Origin: Punica granatum | Lineage: Eukaryota; Streptophyta; Magnoliopsida; Myrtales; Lythraceae | Reading direction: 5' to 3' | Assembly: GCF_007655135.1 (NCBI RefSeq) | Contig: NC_045127.1 | Span: 25,462,199-25,526,198 of the forward strand | DNA: 64,000 bases | Shown here: in pieces, positions 41,613 to 54,300 of the stretch | Layout of the letters: each line of letters opens with the position of its first letter | How positions within the stretch are numbered: the first letter of the stretch is position 1 | Translations under genes and position numbers: made by a program | Notes under the pieces: generated by a model | The model's input: only the letters and a program-made list of their open reading frames with translations | Told to the model about the DNA's origin: nothing | Database searches by the model: none

Positions 41613-41936
41613 TTAGATGTATACTTTACGAATGGGTTTATTAAGAAGTATATATTGGTGCACGTCGAAATAGATTTTTGGGGCTATATATATTAACGGT
41701 TCAAATATGATGGAGAAGCCTATTACAAATGAGACTTTTCCCTACGCTTATTTACTATAAGGTATAGCCCTAAAAGTTTGTGTCCAACAAACGTCAATGT
41801 ATACTTCTCATCTGTAAAAGTTCATAGCTAAAAGTCTTCCATCAAATTTGGACTGTTAGTATAGTACCAGAAATCTACTCCCACATATATCAATGCATAC
41901 TTCTTAATACAATGCATTCGTAAAGTATATATGTAG
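41613..41936. mobile_element. Fold-back MITE with inverted repeats of about 100 bp
   Basis: The left arm (about 41619-41718: GTATACTTTACGAATG, TTATTAAGAAGTAT, AATAGATTT) is the imperfect inverted complement of the right arm (about 41834-41930: ATACTTCTTAATAC, GCATTCGTAAAGTATA). About 115 bp separate the arms. There is no coding capacity. Target duplications are not clear, so the family is open. Confidence 0.7.
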
Positions 41937-42590
41937 CCACGTCAGCAATTATTGACGCTATTAGCCCCAAATTGATAGAGTGCATCACATTATTACAATT
42001 TTAAAATTTTTTGCAATCGATTGTTACAATTTTTAAATTTTGTATCTAAGTGTTATATTTGTCAAAATGTTTGTTTCCATTTATTTAATTTACCCAAAAA
42101 TGACCAAGAAACTTTTCATTCTCTAAGAGTGAGGGATATGAGAGAATTTCGTTTCTCATGCCACGATGTGCTTTTCAATCAAATCTTCAAAAAAAGGAAA
42201 TATTTTCGGGGTTTTTAATGCCCTATCTAGTTTTAGAGTTTAATTTTAAAATCTCAACTCAATTTTAACTCAAACCACTACAAGACAAAATTACTATTAC
42301 AAGTTAAAATAGTGGGCCCCATATAATATCCCACATACAATTCCATTATAACCTAAACTCTATTCCATCCCCATCTTTGCATGTTAAGAAGGAAAAATTA
42401 TTCATTTACTTGCACAATTCTTAGAAGAATAAATCAGTACGAAAGTTTTTTGCATAATCGAGAGAATTTCATTTATTGCATTTGCCTTACTTCATTAATT
42501 AGCAGTACAACATGGAAATACAAGCACGTGCACATACATTCCAAATACAAATAAAAAGTCAAATTTACCGGCGACTTCCTATTTCTGCAT
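41937..42590. other. Region without a gene; possible second MITE near 42220-42365
   Basis: This is AT-rich DNA. The piece GTTTTAGAGTTTAATTTTAA with CTCAACTCAATTTTAACTC nearby resembles the terminal part of the MITE at 25385-25645, but a second matching end is not clear. Nothing else is recognised. Confidence 0.35.
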
Positions 42591-42842
42591 GCCATATTTG
42601 ATTTGCAATATGGTTCTGTACTTCATCCATTTCCGTGCTTATCATGTCTACCTCAATTCGGATTTCAGGTCGATGAGGAGGATTTCAAAATTCATCGTAA
42701 TCTTGTCACGCATTAGCATACCACGGATTTCAGAATTCATTGTAATCTTGCCACGCATTAGCATACTCTTTGAATAACCTTTCGTGGTAATTATTAATTC
42801 GAATAAAATTGTGCAATATAAAGCACACAAGAGCAATTTAAC

Positions 42843-43398
42843 CTTGCCGATACGATTTGAAGTTCGTCATTAATCTCAATATTCCAAATCTGTTCTTCAA
42901 AATCCCAAAATACCATTCAATAACATTACAAACAGATGTGTGGCGCTGATTGAACAAATCTTTATTTGTCGTTGGAGGATTGTCATCATTAAAGTCACTT
43001 CGGTGATACCATTCCCCTTAAGGAGCCACATAACCGAGAGTATTGAGGAACCCCGCATCAACTACATAATGTTGTTCTGTAAGCACACATGTGGAATTAA
43101 TATATATATATATATATATGTATGTATTTACATGTATTTATCCAAATACATAAGCGATTGACATGCAACATGCGATATGAGCAAAAAGAACTTACCACCA
43201 TATGAAGCGAGGAATAATTCCAACCTTGTGGCATCAGAAAGGAACCATCCGATCATGACATATGTGAAGATTATTTGATGCGAACAAGCAGCGAGTACAT
43301 TTTGCGTAATCTCGCAATTTCGATCGCAATAAGTGACTCTATTCTCTTTTGGCACACAAGCAGCCACATGGGTTCCATCGATAGCGTCGATGCAATCC
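42843..43398 (-). pseudogene. PIF/Harbinger transposase remnant, two exons
   Basis: Read on the minus strand, exon-like sequence from 43398 encodes a DDE_Tnp_4-like stretch (AIDGTHVAACVP, then NVLAACSH and FTYVMIGW) up to a GTAAGT at about 43192. After an AT-rich intron, acceptor CAG at about 43077 leads into VDAGFLNTLGYVAP. A stop follows, then LFNQRHTSVCNVIEWYFGIL and KNRFGIL to about 42843. The order AIDGTH, FTYV.GW, (N/F)NxRH..V..VIE..FG matches this transposase family, which cuts and pastes DNA. The Asp of GTH context is present. Frame breaks and the missing N-terminus show it is dead. Element ends were not found. Confidence 0.7.
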
Positions 43399-43542
43399 TA
43401 TAGTAGTAATTCCATAAATATGTATTATAGTATAAACTAAAAATTATTGAAGTTTATCTCTTCTCTTATAAGAAAAATATCTTAAAGAATGGGTACCACT
43501 CTCTACAACTCCAAATTTCAGGCTGCACATCAACGTTCCCTT

Positions 43543-44784
43543 TGTTGGGAATTAGTGTATGCTCTAGAGAAAATTTGTCATCATTTTGTAATATGACATG
43601 TATTTCATCATAATAAGAGGTATTTTTGTTATTGTATGGGTTGCGCTAAATATTAATTTTGCACAATAACATCCATAGAAAAGTAGGTTCGATAAGCATC
43701 AAGTGTGACTTGATTGTGAGATCGTATCAATGATGAACACTATTCCTAAATGTCCCTCGTCAAAGTATTATCATTAATTAGGACGACGATAATGCGATTA
43801 GACTAGTGTAGGTGTTGATTGATGACCAAGTCTCATAGGTCATGGATGTTGAGATATCGAGTCACACCACAAGTATACATTAGGAGTAATGTCTACTGGA
43901 CTGACCCGCTATGAGACTGCTACATGGGTCGTTACATGGCTGTCATTAGCAATTCGCATAGGGACTATGTTGCAGTGGTCCTTTGACTTGAGGTCACTAT
44001 GGATTCCTATATGTAATGTCGTATACTTTGATACTGTCAAACGCTATTGTAACAGGCTGATTATAATGACAGTTATTAGATATGCTGCAGAGCATGAAAA
44101 GGAATGTGAGTGACCACGATAGGATTTGTCCCTTCTACGTAACGGGAGCGATATCCCACAGTCGCTTGGTGAATAAAGTCTAAAAGTGTATGCATACCCA
44201 AATGAGTCGATATGGGAATATTAAACTCATTTGCTTTAATAGACTTATCTGGTAAACCAATAAAGAGAAATTGAGCCAAACAAGGATGACATCGACCATG
44301 CATTGGGTTCAATAGAGATATTTGTCCTATAGGGTAATATAGGTCACAGGTTCTTCTAACAATTAACTTTTCCATTACTTGACTAGCAGTGATGCATTGC
44401 TAGATGCCGCTCACTATTTGTAGTATTGAAATAGAGATTTCGATATTACTGTCAACGTAATCGGGAACCTACGGGGTCACACATGACGACTAAATCGATA
44501 AGATATTTTGAAACAATAAAATCGTCCAATAGAGATTACATGATTTAAGGTGCAGCTGATTAATCGGATATTTAATAAGATTAAATTTACCGATTAATTA
44601 GATCCAATTTATTAGATTAATTGGACAAGATTTATACACAAAATAGGGGCACATCGGGGCCCTAAATGGAGCCTCCTATTCTATACATGCATGGCCTTTT
44701 GTGGTAACACATGGGGCAAGTTGCTAGCCATTTATGGGATACACATGGATCATTCATATGTATACATTTAGACATATACATGGC
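43543..44784 (+). repeat. Copia 5' LTR, first part
   Basis: It starts TGTTGGGAATTAGTGTATGC and matches 55310-56069 over its first 760 bp. It is interrupted at 44784 by the MULE and resumes at 50200. No gene is present; the frames at 43889 and 44076 are unrelated to known proteins and occur in degraded form in both LTRs. Confidence 0.88.
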
Positions 44785-45120
44785 GAGTAAACTGGCAATT
44801 TTGTCCCTGACTTACGCAAGTTGCATCATCTGGGTCCCTGAAAAAAATGTTACATCGAATTCGTCCCTGGTCACATCGAATTCGTCCCTGGTCACATCAA
44901 GTTCGTCCATGGTCTCATCAATTTCGTCCCTGGTAACATCGAATTTGTACTTGGTCACATCAAATTCGTCCCTGGGCATATCGAATTCGTCTCTAGTAAC
45001 ATCAAGTTCATCCCTGGGCACATTGAATTCGTCTCTGTTCATATCAATTCAGTCATCCGTCACATCAGTTTGGTCCTCACTAACATCAAATCCATTTGTT
45101 CGTCCTATTTATCGTTAACA
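44785..45120 (+). repeat. MULE left TIR with a 21-bp minisatellite
   Basis: After the conserved end, about ten copies of a 21-bp unit like CATCGAATTCGTCCCTGGTCA run from about 44850 to 45060. Because the period is a multiple of three, the strand stays open and encodes repeated Ser/Thr/Val-rich peptide on one strand and Asp/Glu/Arg-rich peptide on the other. I treat these frames as by-products of the repeat. Confidence 0.85.
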
Positions 45121-45277
45121 CTTGACGGAAAACATCGTATTAATCAATATCGTCCTTCTATGTAACTGTTCAATTTATTGTCAAATTTGAAACTGCCTTA
45201 ATTTATTACCTTTTTTTTTTCCTTCTCTTTTATCACTCCCTCTCGTCTCTAGTTCATAACTCCCGCTCTCCCACTCT

Positions 45278-45327
45278 CTTTCTACTCTCTTTCTCTCTGC
45301 TTTCTCTCTCTCTCTTTCTCTCTGCTT

Positions 45328-45359
<32 letters not shown>

Positions 45360-45360
45360 A
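45278..45360. repeat. (CT)n-rich stretch
   Basis: CT repeats lie just upstream of the MULE transposase start. Such tracts often form part of plant 5' untranslated regions. Confidence 0.85.
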
Positions 45361-45444
45361 TAACACCCTCCAAGCGCGAGCTAAGTGACGTTGTTTCCTC
45401 TTGGAGAAAGATCGGTTTCGCTCTCTCTCTGTTTCGTCCTGATC

Positions 45445-48400
45445 ATGGATGGAGACTTCAGATTCGTCCGCGAGCCAAGGTATGTCTTCGGCTAACTGTG
45501 ACAAGCTATTGTTTTAAGCAAAAATATGACATTTTTGTTGATGATCGGAACATGCATTACAATTTGGTTACTGTTTACGCATTCGAATTATCTGAGTTGA
45601 GACACTGCTTTGGGTAACAAAACAAAACGCAGGGTTTTCTAAGTTTTGGTTTTCTGTGGTCTCTAGCAATGGAAGCACGTTTAGGACAGTCGATGTGGTT
45701 ATGCATCATGGGGGAAAGTTTGTTAGAGACCCCATTTTGCGATATGATGGTGGTGTTGTGGGAGTGAAGAAGGACGAAGACATAGATAATTTCACTGCTG
45801 CAGGGGTTTTAGACATGCTTGGCAACACATATAAGACCAAACCCACTGCCTGCTTCTATAAAAATCCAATCTTTAGTGATTTGGATGTTGGACTTGAACC
45901 TCTAGCTAGTGATGATGATGCAAGATTGTTGTTTAATATACTTGCAGAAGTTAATGAGCCCTGTAAAGAGGTTCACTTGTACTTTGAGCACGATGTAGTA
46001 GATGTTCCTGAAGAAATTTCTTTAGATGAGGTTCGAGAGCTTGAGAGAAAGAGAATGCAAGAGGAAAGTCGTCAGGGAGAGGAAGCTGATCAGGGAGAGG
46101 TAGGTGATCAGGAAGAAGATGATGATTAGGGACATAAAGATTATCAGGGACAGGAAGATGATCAAGAAGAAGAACGTAATCAAGAAGAGGAAGGTGATCA
46201 GGAAAAGGAGGGTGATCAGGAAGATGACACCACAGAGGACAACAGCTACAAGCTGAGACCAGATGACAATAATTCAGAGGAGTTTGATCATGGAAGAGTT
46301 GATTCAGGTGGAGGCGAAGGAGTACAAGGAGGTGAAGGAGAAGTGCAGGGAGGTGAAGAAAGCACACTGTCTGGGAAGAGAATGAAGAGAAAGTGCAAGG
46401 AGAAATCAAGCTATTCTAACTCAAAATCCATTAAGAAAAGAGGATATAAGAGCAAAGGAAGGTTCAAGGACAAGACAACTGCTGAGAGGGAGCACATGTT
46501 TGCAGGTACTTTCAGCTTTGCACAGGAGATGGAATATACAGAGGTCCTGCTACATTCTCATCTGTTGTTGCTAGTGCTACTGCTGGTGCTACTGTTGGTG
46601 CATCCACATCTGATGCCAACCTTGAAGAAGAGCAGGTATGTGAGGGTTATGAAACAGATGAGATGAAGTCAATCCATGATGAAGATTCAGACAATGAGGT
46701 AAACAGGTATCCATGTTTCAATCCATAAGATGCAAGCAGTGTTGTTATCACTAAGCCAATGGAGTTTGAGAGTTTGGAGTAGTTCAAGAATGCTGTGAGA
46801 GATTTGAATATCTCAATTGGAGGGAAGTTGATTTTGTGAAAAATGATAATGAAAGGGTCAGAGCTTTATGTGTTGAGAGGGATGTGGGTGGTAAGGGCAA
46901 GGGATGTCCTTGGGCCATACTATGCTCAGAAAACAAGGCAAGTAAAGTCTTCCAAGTGAAGATTTTCCACTCTGAGCACACATGTGCTAGAAGGATGACA
47001 AACAAGGGAGTGGATAGCCCCTAAGTTGGTCCCACTTGTCAGGATCCAACCAGAAGTAATTGGACAAGTAGCATATGACTACATGATCCACATGTATAAG
47101 GTAAAGATGAATGATGCCATGGTATCTAGGGCTCTGAAATTGGCTCATGAAATCTGTGAAGGCCAAGAGAAGGAGCAATATGCAAAGTTGTGTGATTATG
47201 CTAATGAGCTATTGAAGAGAAATCCTAGATCAACTATTGGCTTTCAAAGTACACTATATACTCATGAGTTTTACAGAATGTATATCTGTTTGGAAGCTTA
47301 CAAAAGGGGCTTTTTGACTAGGTGTAGACCCCTGATTGGCTTGGATGGCTGCTTCCTCAAGGGATATTATGGTGGACAATTGCTATCTGTTGTGAGTCAT
47401 AATGGGAACAACTCTTTTTATGTGATAGCATACGGCATTGTGAATGTGGAGAACAAGGAAAACTGGGTTTGGTTTCTTAAAAACCTAGTGAATGATCTGA
47501 GGGATCCAGTGGAGAAGGGGTTCACTTTTATTTCTGATAGATAAAAGATAACCAATCTTGTCCTTCACATGGAAATATAATAACATCCTTTAGGTTCTCC
47601 TACTGACAACTTATTTGCATTAATTCATTCATTTCTGATGCAAGGACTGGATGGTGCTTTGGAGTTAGTTTGCCATGGTGCACCACATAGATATTGTTGC
47701 AGATATATCTTTACTAACTTCATCAAGAAATTTAGCAACACCCCAGAGTATGAAAGAGCATTCTGGGCCTGTGCTAAGGCAACAACATAATGCCATTTTG
47801 TTGAAGTAATGATGGTGTTTGACAGGCTGAATAAGGATACTGCAAAATGGCTGAATGACATCCCTGCAGATAGGTGGAGCAGGTCAGCCTTTGACACTGT
47901 ATGCAAGAATCAGGCAGTCACATCCAATATGTGTGAGCAGTTCAATGGGGCAATCCTCAAATATAGGGGCAAGCCCATAATTACGATGCTTGAAGAGGTA
48001 AGGATGTATATCACTAGCAAAATGGTGAAGACACAGGCATTGATTGCCAAGAGCCAAGGACCCCTCTGTAAACAAGTCCAAATGAAGCTTGATAAACTGC
48101 ATCAGAATGCAATCTATTGGACTCCTCACTAGTCAGGGGATCCCAATAGGGCAAAGTTTGAGGTAAATTGTCCTCCCCATTTAAAGTGTGCCTTTGACTT
48201 GAAAGAGATGACATATTCATGTAGATATTGGGAGTTGTCTGGCATTCCATGCGAGCATGCCATTACTTGAATCAGCCACAATGGTGAAAAAATTGAAAAT
48301 TTTGTTCACTGTTGGCTAACCAAGGAGACCAATGATAAGATATACTCTAACTAGATCAACCATGCAGTTGGTGAGGGATTTTGGGAGACAACTGGTTTTG

Positions 48401-49125
48401 ACCCTGTCCAACCTCCCATTGTGAAGAGAAAACCAGGGAAACCAAAAACCAAGATAAAGAAGGCACTAGAAGAAGACTCTAATCCTCACAAGATGAAGAG
48501 GAAGCTTGGCCCTCCTAGGTGCTCCAGATTGCAAACAGGTTGGACATAAGAAGACTAGTTGCAAGGCTAACTTAGGTGATGGGGACACAGCTGCTGCTAC
48601 GAACAAAATAAGGCCATCTGATGTCCAGTTGATGATGCAAATGAGGAAACCAGAGCATCTCAGGTGCCAGGTGAGGGGGGCTCAACTGCTGCAAGTGACA
48701 GTGCAAATGATGCACCAGCTGTTGCTCAGGATGGACATTTTGGTCCTATCCCATCTCAACCTGAACTTCAATCAGTACAACCTTTACAGACTGACCATCA
48801 CACCACCATACATGTAAAATTTTAGTTTTTTTTTTATAAATAATTTCGGCATGACATTATTGAATTAATTAACTTTGTCATCCTAATATCATTTTGTTTG
48901 ATGTATAGGGTCCTTGGCAGCACTTTCCCTATGCAGATGATCTTGCCAACATGCAGGTTACTCCTCTAGGTGCAATTGCATTCAGACCACTGCCTGTGAA
49001 ACCTAGCATGATGCCTCATCCAAGAGCTCCTATTACAAAGGAAACCATTGAAGGTGCTAGTGCGAGAACTGCCCAGAGGTTTGCAGCCTTTATGAACACA
49101 GGAGCACCAAGGCCTCCTCAATGAT
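45445..49125 (+). pseudogene. mudrA-like: MuDR-type transposase gene, broken
   Basis: Pieces appear in the usual order. A possible first exon starts at 45445 (MDGDFRFVREPR) and ends at a GT near 45481. A PB1-like N-terminal domain (VVMHHGGKFVRDP) spans about 45668-46000, followed by an acidic low-complexity region and a basic stretch to about 46500. A MuDR DNA-binding domain lies at about 46755-47005. The catalytic MULE domain (47026-47540) has LIGLDGCFLKGYYGGQLL with the first catalytic Asp. The remainder runs to 48130, and a SWIM zinc finger (CRYWELSGIPCEHA) is at about 48210-48260. A C-terminal exon (about 48910-49125) follows an AG acceptor. Stops at 46129, in the DNA-binding domain, near 47543, 48130 and 48268, and frame changes make it non-functional. 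The product would bind the TIRs and catalyse transposition. Confidence 0.85.
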
Positions 49126-49849
49126 GATAGTTGTCTTTTCTTGCTCATTTTGGCTGCTGCTGATCTTGCTTTAGAAGTTCAGATGTATTTTGGATTGTGA
49201 AGACTATGAATATTGGAATGTAATTAGGTTGGGACATATATAGTTTTTTGCTGTGTTTTTAACTGGATTGTACATGCTGAAGACTGTACATGTTGAATTG
49301 TACATGCTGGATTATGCTGAAGGCAGTATGCATGCTGAATTGTACATGCTCGGTTTTTTGTTGAATTGTTATATGTTAAAGTTGGTGTATTTTGTAACTG
49401 GGGTGACTCGAAACCTCTAACTGTAATATTAAATTAATATTAATTGTCGCTAATTGGTTCAGTTGCTTTATTCATTTTGAAATTTTATCATTATGTTCTC
49501 ACACTAGTGCATAGCATATTTTGAGCTTATATTACAGTAAATATGTTACAAAGTGCTCAATTTGTTTCATTAAGGGTAGATGACTATATTGATGTAAGGG
49601 ATAAGGACTATGTTAATGATAATTGGAAACCAAAGTTGTATAAAAAAGATGAAAAAAAAAGAGAGATGATAATTAGAAAACCAAAGTTATATAAAAAAGA
49701 TGATAATTGGAAAACCAAAGTTGTATAAAAAAGATGAAAAAAAATATGATAATTGGAAAACCAAAGTTGTATAAAAAAGATGAAAAAAAAGCCTAAATTA
49801 CAAATACAGACATAAGGACCTTTTTTATATACATCAATCTGGGCCTTTG
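49126..49849. repeat. MULE 3' non-coding region with a tandem repeat of about 42 bp
   Basis: From about 49618 to 49790 four copies contain GATAATTGGAAAACCAAAGT followed by TGTATAAAAAAGATGAAAAA. Before it (49126-49600) are repeats of TGTACATGCTGAA-like words and AT-rich sequence. No gene is present. Confidence 0.7.
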
Positions 49850-50189
49850 ATGGAGTTATAACGGCAGAGGACGGAGGGATGGATTTGATGTTACCAAGGA
49901 CCAAACTGATGTGACGGATGACCGAATTGATGTAACCAGGGAAAAATTCGATGTGCCCAGGGACGAATTCGATGTGACCAGGGACGAATTCGATGTGACT
50001 AAGGACGAATTCGATGTGACCAGGGATGAAATTGATGAGACCATGGACGAACTTAATGTGACCAGGGACGAATTCGATGTGACCAGTGACGAATTCAATA
50101 TGACCAGGGATGAATTCGATGTAACATTTTTTTCAGGGACCCAGATGATGCAACTTGCGTAAGTCGGGGAAGAAATTGCCAGTTTACTC
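49850..50189 (-). repeat. MULE right TIR with the 21-bp minisatellite
   Basis: Inverted copy of 44785-45120 with the same repeat array (about 49905-50125). Unit number and order differ slightly, so the two arrays have drifted apart. Confidence 0.85.
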
Positions 50190-50654
50190 TATCCGTGGCT
50201 TATGGAGACCATGTTTTTCCAATCCCACACTAATCGTGGAAGCTTGGCTTCCTTTCCCTTAACCTTATAGATAAGCTCATAAGATGAGCCTGATATATTA
50301 ATCTGTATATATACGTGTGTATGCATATATATATACATATATGTGTATAAGTTGGAAAATTCGGTTGTATTGCTCAACTCGAACAGGTCCACAAGTCTAA
50401 TAATTTTAGGTGTCGCACCGGTGGTTTCGTTCGAGCTTAGCCGCTAGCACCGTTGATCTTGAAGACCCGTCAACGAAGTCGATGTGGATACTTGTAAATG
50501 TGTCACGCTTAGGGCGCTCGGTCGACGATTTTAAAATTCTAGGTAAACTTTATCTACTTCTATTCTTCTAGTAGGTCTTGGGATCTAGTTTCAGGGGTAT
50601 GAAATTTTGAATTTCTCATTCTTCTACCCTTTTGTGGACCCCGTGAAACTAGCA
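50190..50654 (+). repeat. Copia 5' LTR, second part
   Basis: This continues the LTR after the MULE target duplication (50190-50199) and ends with ...GAAACTAGCA at 50654, just before the PBS. The 3' LTR counterpart is missing in the window, so this part cannot be checked by alignment. Confidence 0.75.
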
Positions 50655-50656
50655 AT

Positions 50657-50669
50657 TGGTATCAGAGCC
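50657..50669 (+). other. Copia primer-binding site (initiator tRNA-Met)
   Basis: TGGTATCAGAGCC is the standard complement of the plant initiator tRNA-Met 3' end. It lies two bases after the LTR end. Confidence 0.92.
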
Positions 50670-51348
50670 TAGCTAGTTATAGTTTTAGTAAATAGAAGCA
50701 TGAAATGATTTTATGCTTGATACTTGTTTGATTATGCTTAATATTTACAGTGCATGAGTGTTAGACATGGACTAGGTCCTAATTGTGCTAGTATAATAGT
50801 TATACGTATGGACAATTAGGTAATGGTTACATAACAATATTTGGTGAGATCTATTAAATATTGATAAAATCCTTCAAAATATTAAGTCCACAGCCTTCCA
50901 CCGTGTAACGCTCGTCAAGACTAAGATCGATTAGTGTGTAGACCTTACACTCGCAAGATGCCCTCAACTATATGGCATGGTGTTTACCGGTGGGTCAGAT
51001 TTAACTGAGCAAGTCTAATTGGATTAGAAGTTCAGAGGCAAGGAGTTGGGCATCGATCTTCAAGGTAGATTGGAATAAGGAGTTATTCTCCCAACTAACC
51101 AAGAATTGCATGTGATGCAATTAGGAAAGTGAGTTCCCTACCTAAATAGCTAGTTCTGGGCGAATTAGCCCTCGCCGACTCAGAACTTGGTGAAATATGG
51201 ATCTTGGACCACTATGAGAATGAGATTCTTCGAATCAATTGTGAGGGTCATTGATTTGATAAAAAAATGTCGGAACAATATTTAATAAGTCTTCATTAAA
51301 TATTGTTATATTATAATACTTATTCTGCATAGTTTTTGGGTAGTTACC
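50670..51348 (+). other. Copia leader without a gene
   Basis: Untranslated stretch between PBS and gag. No frame of note and no repeat seen. Confidence 0.6.
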
Positions 51349-54300
51349 ATGGCAGTGAACACTACTAGTGCTTTCTGTTCGTGATTAGTCCTTGAGAAGG
51401 AAAAACTGTTGGGGAATAATTTCCTACGTTAGTATTGGAACTTGAGAATTGTTCTCACTCATGAGAAAATGTTACCTGCCTTGGAGCAACCTCTTTCTAC
51501 ACTACCCTCGACAATGCCACCCGAGCTGAGAGAGATGCTTATAGTAAGCATCAAGATGATGCCATGAACGTCGGATGTCTCATGCTACTCACCATGGATT
51601 CGGAGCTTCAGACGCAGCACAAGAACATGGAGGCATACGATATGATCGTACATCTTAGGCAGTTCTATCAAGAGTAGGCTCAGCATGAGAGATTCGAGAT
51701 CTCAAAGGCTCTTTTTCAGGCAAGATTGACTGAGGGCAGCTCGGTAGGTCCTCAGGTACTCAAGATGATTGGGTACGTGAAGACTTTGGGACGACTTGGA
51801 TTTCTTCTGGGTCAAGAGCTGGCCACAGACTTAATCCTACAGTCGCTGCCCGACAGCTATAGTCATTTCGTCATGAATTATAACATGGAGTATAACAAAC
51901 CATTGCCTGAACTACTTAGCATGTTGAGAACTGTTGAGCCGAATCTCAGCAAGGGGACGCCTGTTTTGATGGTCCAAGGGACTAAGAAAAAGGGTAAGGG
52001 CAAGAAGAAAGGCAAAAAGGCTAAAGGTGCATACAAGTATGACTCAGGTGCATTAAAGCCCAAAGCCAAGGTGGCAAAGGATGACTACTGCTTCCACTAT
52101 GGCAACACTGGATATTGGAAGCGAAATTGTAAGGTATACCTAGAGAAGTTGAGGAAGAAGAAGGGAAGTGAGACTTCCACTTCAGGTATCAATGTTATAG
52201 AGATTAATGTATCTATTGTTTCTACATCTTGGGCATTGGATACCTGGTGTGGTGCTCATATTTGTGGAAATGTGCAGAACCTGAGAAACAATAGATTGTT
52301 AGAAAAGGCAGATGTGGACCTATAAGTTGGAAATGGGGCAAGGGTTGCTACATTAGTTGTAGGGACTTATCACTTATCTTTGCCTACTCGGCTTGTACTA
52401 GATCTTGATAACTGTTATTATGTATCTGCTATTAGTGGAAACATAATATCTGTTTCTTTTTTGGGCAAGAAGGATTTTGTTTCACTATCAAGAACAAGTG
52501 TTGTTCTATGTACATGAATGATGTTTTTTATGGCAGTGCACATTTAAGTAATGGTCTGTATGTTCTTGATCTAGATACACTCATTTATAAAGTGGAAACC
52601 AAATGGCTCAACTTGAATGATTCGAACTCGATTTATCTCTGGCATTGTCATTTAATCCATATTAGCGAGAGTCGCATCTCCAGACTCCATAAAGATGGAT
52701 TACTGGACTCGTTTGTTTTTGAATTGATCGAGACGTGCGAACCTTGCTTAATGGGAAAAATGAGTAAGGGCCACTTTACCAGAAAGGGTAAGCGAGCTAG
52801 TGATTTTCTGGCCTCATACATACCAATGTATGTGGACCAGTGACCAAACTTGCTTAAGGTGGGTATTTCCACTTCATTCCATTTACTGATGATTTTAGTA
52901 GATTTAGATATGTGCATTTGATAAGACATAAATCTGAATCCTTTGAAAAATTTAAGGAATTTAAGAATGAAGTGGAGAATCAGTTGGGTAAGAGCATTAA
53001 AGTTCTTCGATCAGATCGAGGAGGTGAATATTTGATCTATGAGTTTGCTGATTATCTTAGACAATGTGGAATTTTATCCCAACTTACTCCACCTGGAACA
53101 CCACAGTGAAATGGTGCAGTTGAAAGGATGAATCAAACTTTATTAGATATGGTTCGATCTTTGATGAGTCATGCGAATTTGCTTGACTCTTTCTGGAAAT
53201 AAGCTCTAAGACAACTGCTCTCAATATGTCTTTTCTAAAGATATGGAGTTGCGTCAAAATTAGCTGAAAAGACACCATATGAGATGTAGTGTGAGAAGCG
53301 TCCCAATATGTCTTTTCTAAAGATATGAGGTTGTGAAATTTATGTGAAGAGATTGTTTTCAGATAAACTTGGCCCTAAGTCGAACAAATATTATTTTATG
53401 GGGTATCCTAAAGAAACTCGATAATACTATTTCTATAATCCCATCGAGGGCAAAGTGTTTGTCGCTCAAACTGTTATATTCCTTGAGAAAGAGTTTATCT
53501 TCAAAGGAATAGTTGGGGGGAATTAGAACTTGGAGAAGTTCTACCACAAAATGACATTCAACAGTCGACATATGAGGTTGCAGAAGAAGTACCGCAAGGT
53601 GTTGTGGCACAATCTTCTACACAGGTGACATAGGAGCCTCGTAGGTCAGGTAGGATAAGTCGTGAGCCCGAGAGATATGGATTTCTCGTGACTTAAGATA
53701 ATGACGTATTGCTTGTCGATAATGATGAGCCTACAACCTATACGGAAGCCATGACAGGCCTAGACTCTGAGAAATAGCTGGAGGCCATGAGATCTGAGAT
53801 ATAGTCCATGTATAAAAACCAGGTGTGGACCTTGGTTGATCCACCGAAAGGATAAAACCCATTGGGTGTATGTGGGTTTTCAAGAAGAAAACTGACATGG
53901 AGGGTAATGTGATTACCTTTAAGAGCCAACTTGTGGCAAAAGGTTTTAGATAAGTTTATGGTATTGACTATGACGAAACCTTTTCCTATGGCTATGCTTA
54001 AATCCATCAGGATTTTGCTTGCAATTACAGCTTATTATGAATATGAGATCAAGTAGATGGACGTTAAAACTACTTTCCTGAATAGGGCGCTCCTCGAGGA
54101 TGTGTACATGATACAACCTTAGTGTTTTGTCAATCCACATAGTGCCGAAAAGGTTTGTAAAATGTAACGGTCTATTTATGGATTGAAGCGAGCTTCTAGA
54201 AGTTGGAATCTTTGTTTCGATGATGCAGTCAAAGAGTTTGGCTTCATTAGGAATGAAGATGAACCTTGTGTCTACAAGAAAGTCAGTGGGAGCGCAGTGA

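Larger units (their letters stand above)
44785..50189 (+). mobile_element. Mutator-like element (MULE) with long TIRs, 5.4 kb
   Basis: The ends are inverted copies starting GAGTAAACTGGCAATTT, with TIRs of about 340 bp (44785-45120 and 49850-50189). Ten-bp flanks TATACATGGC (44775-44784) and TATCCGTGGC (50190-50199) match at 8 of 10 positions, fitting an aged 9-10-bp MULE target duplication. Inside lies a MuDR-type transposase gene. The element sits in the copia 5' LTR, which resumes directly after it. Confidence 0.92.

Noticed and set aside
44711..45118. 135-residue open frame with SerSerLeuValThr repeats, and the opposite frame rich in Asp and Glu
   Set aside because: Both follow from a 21-bp minisatellite in the MULE TIR and recur inverted at 49856-50162. 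No sign of a gene.
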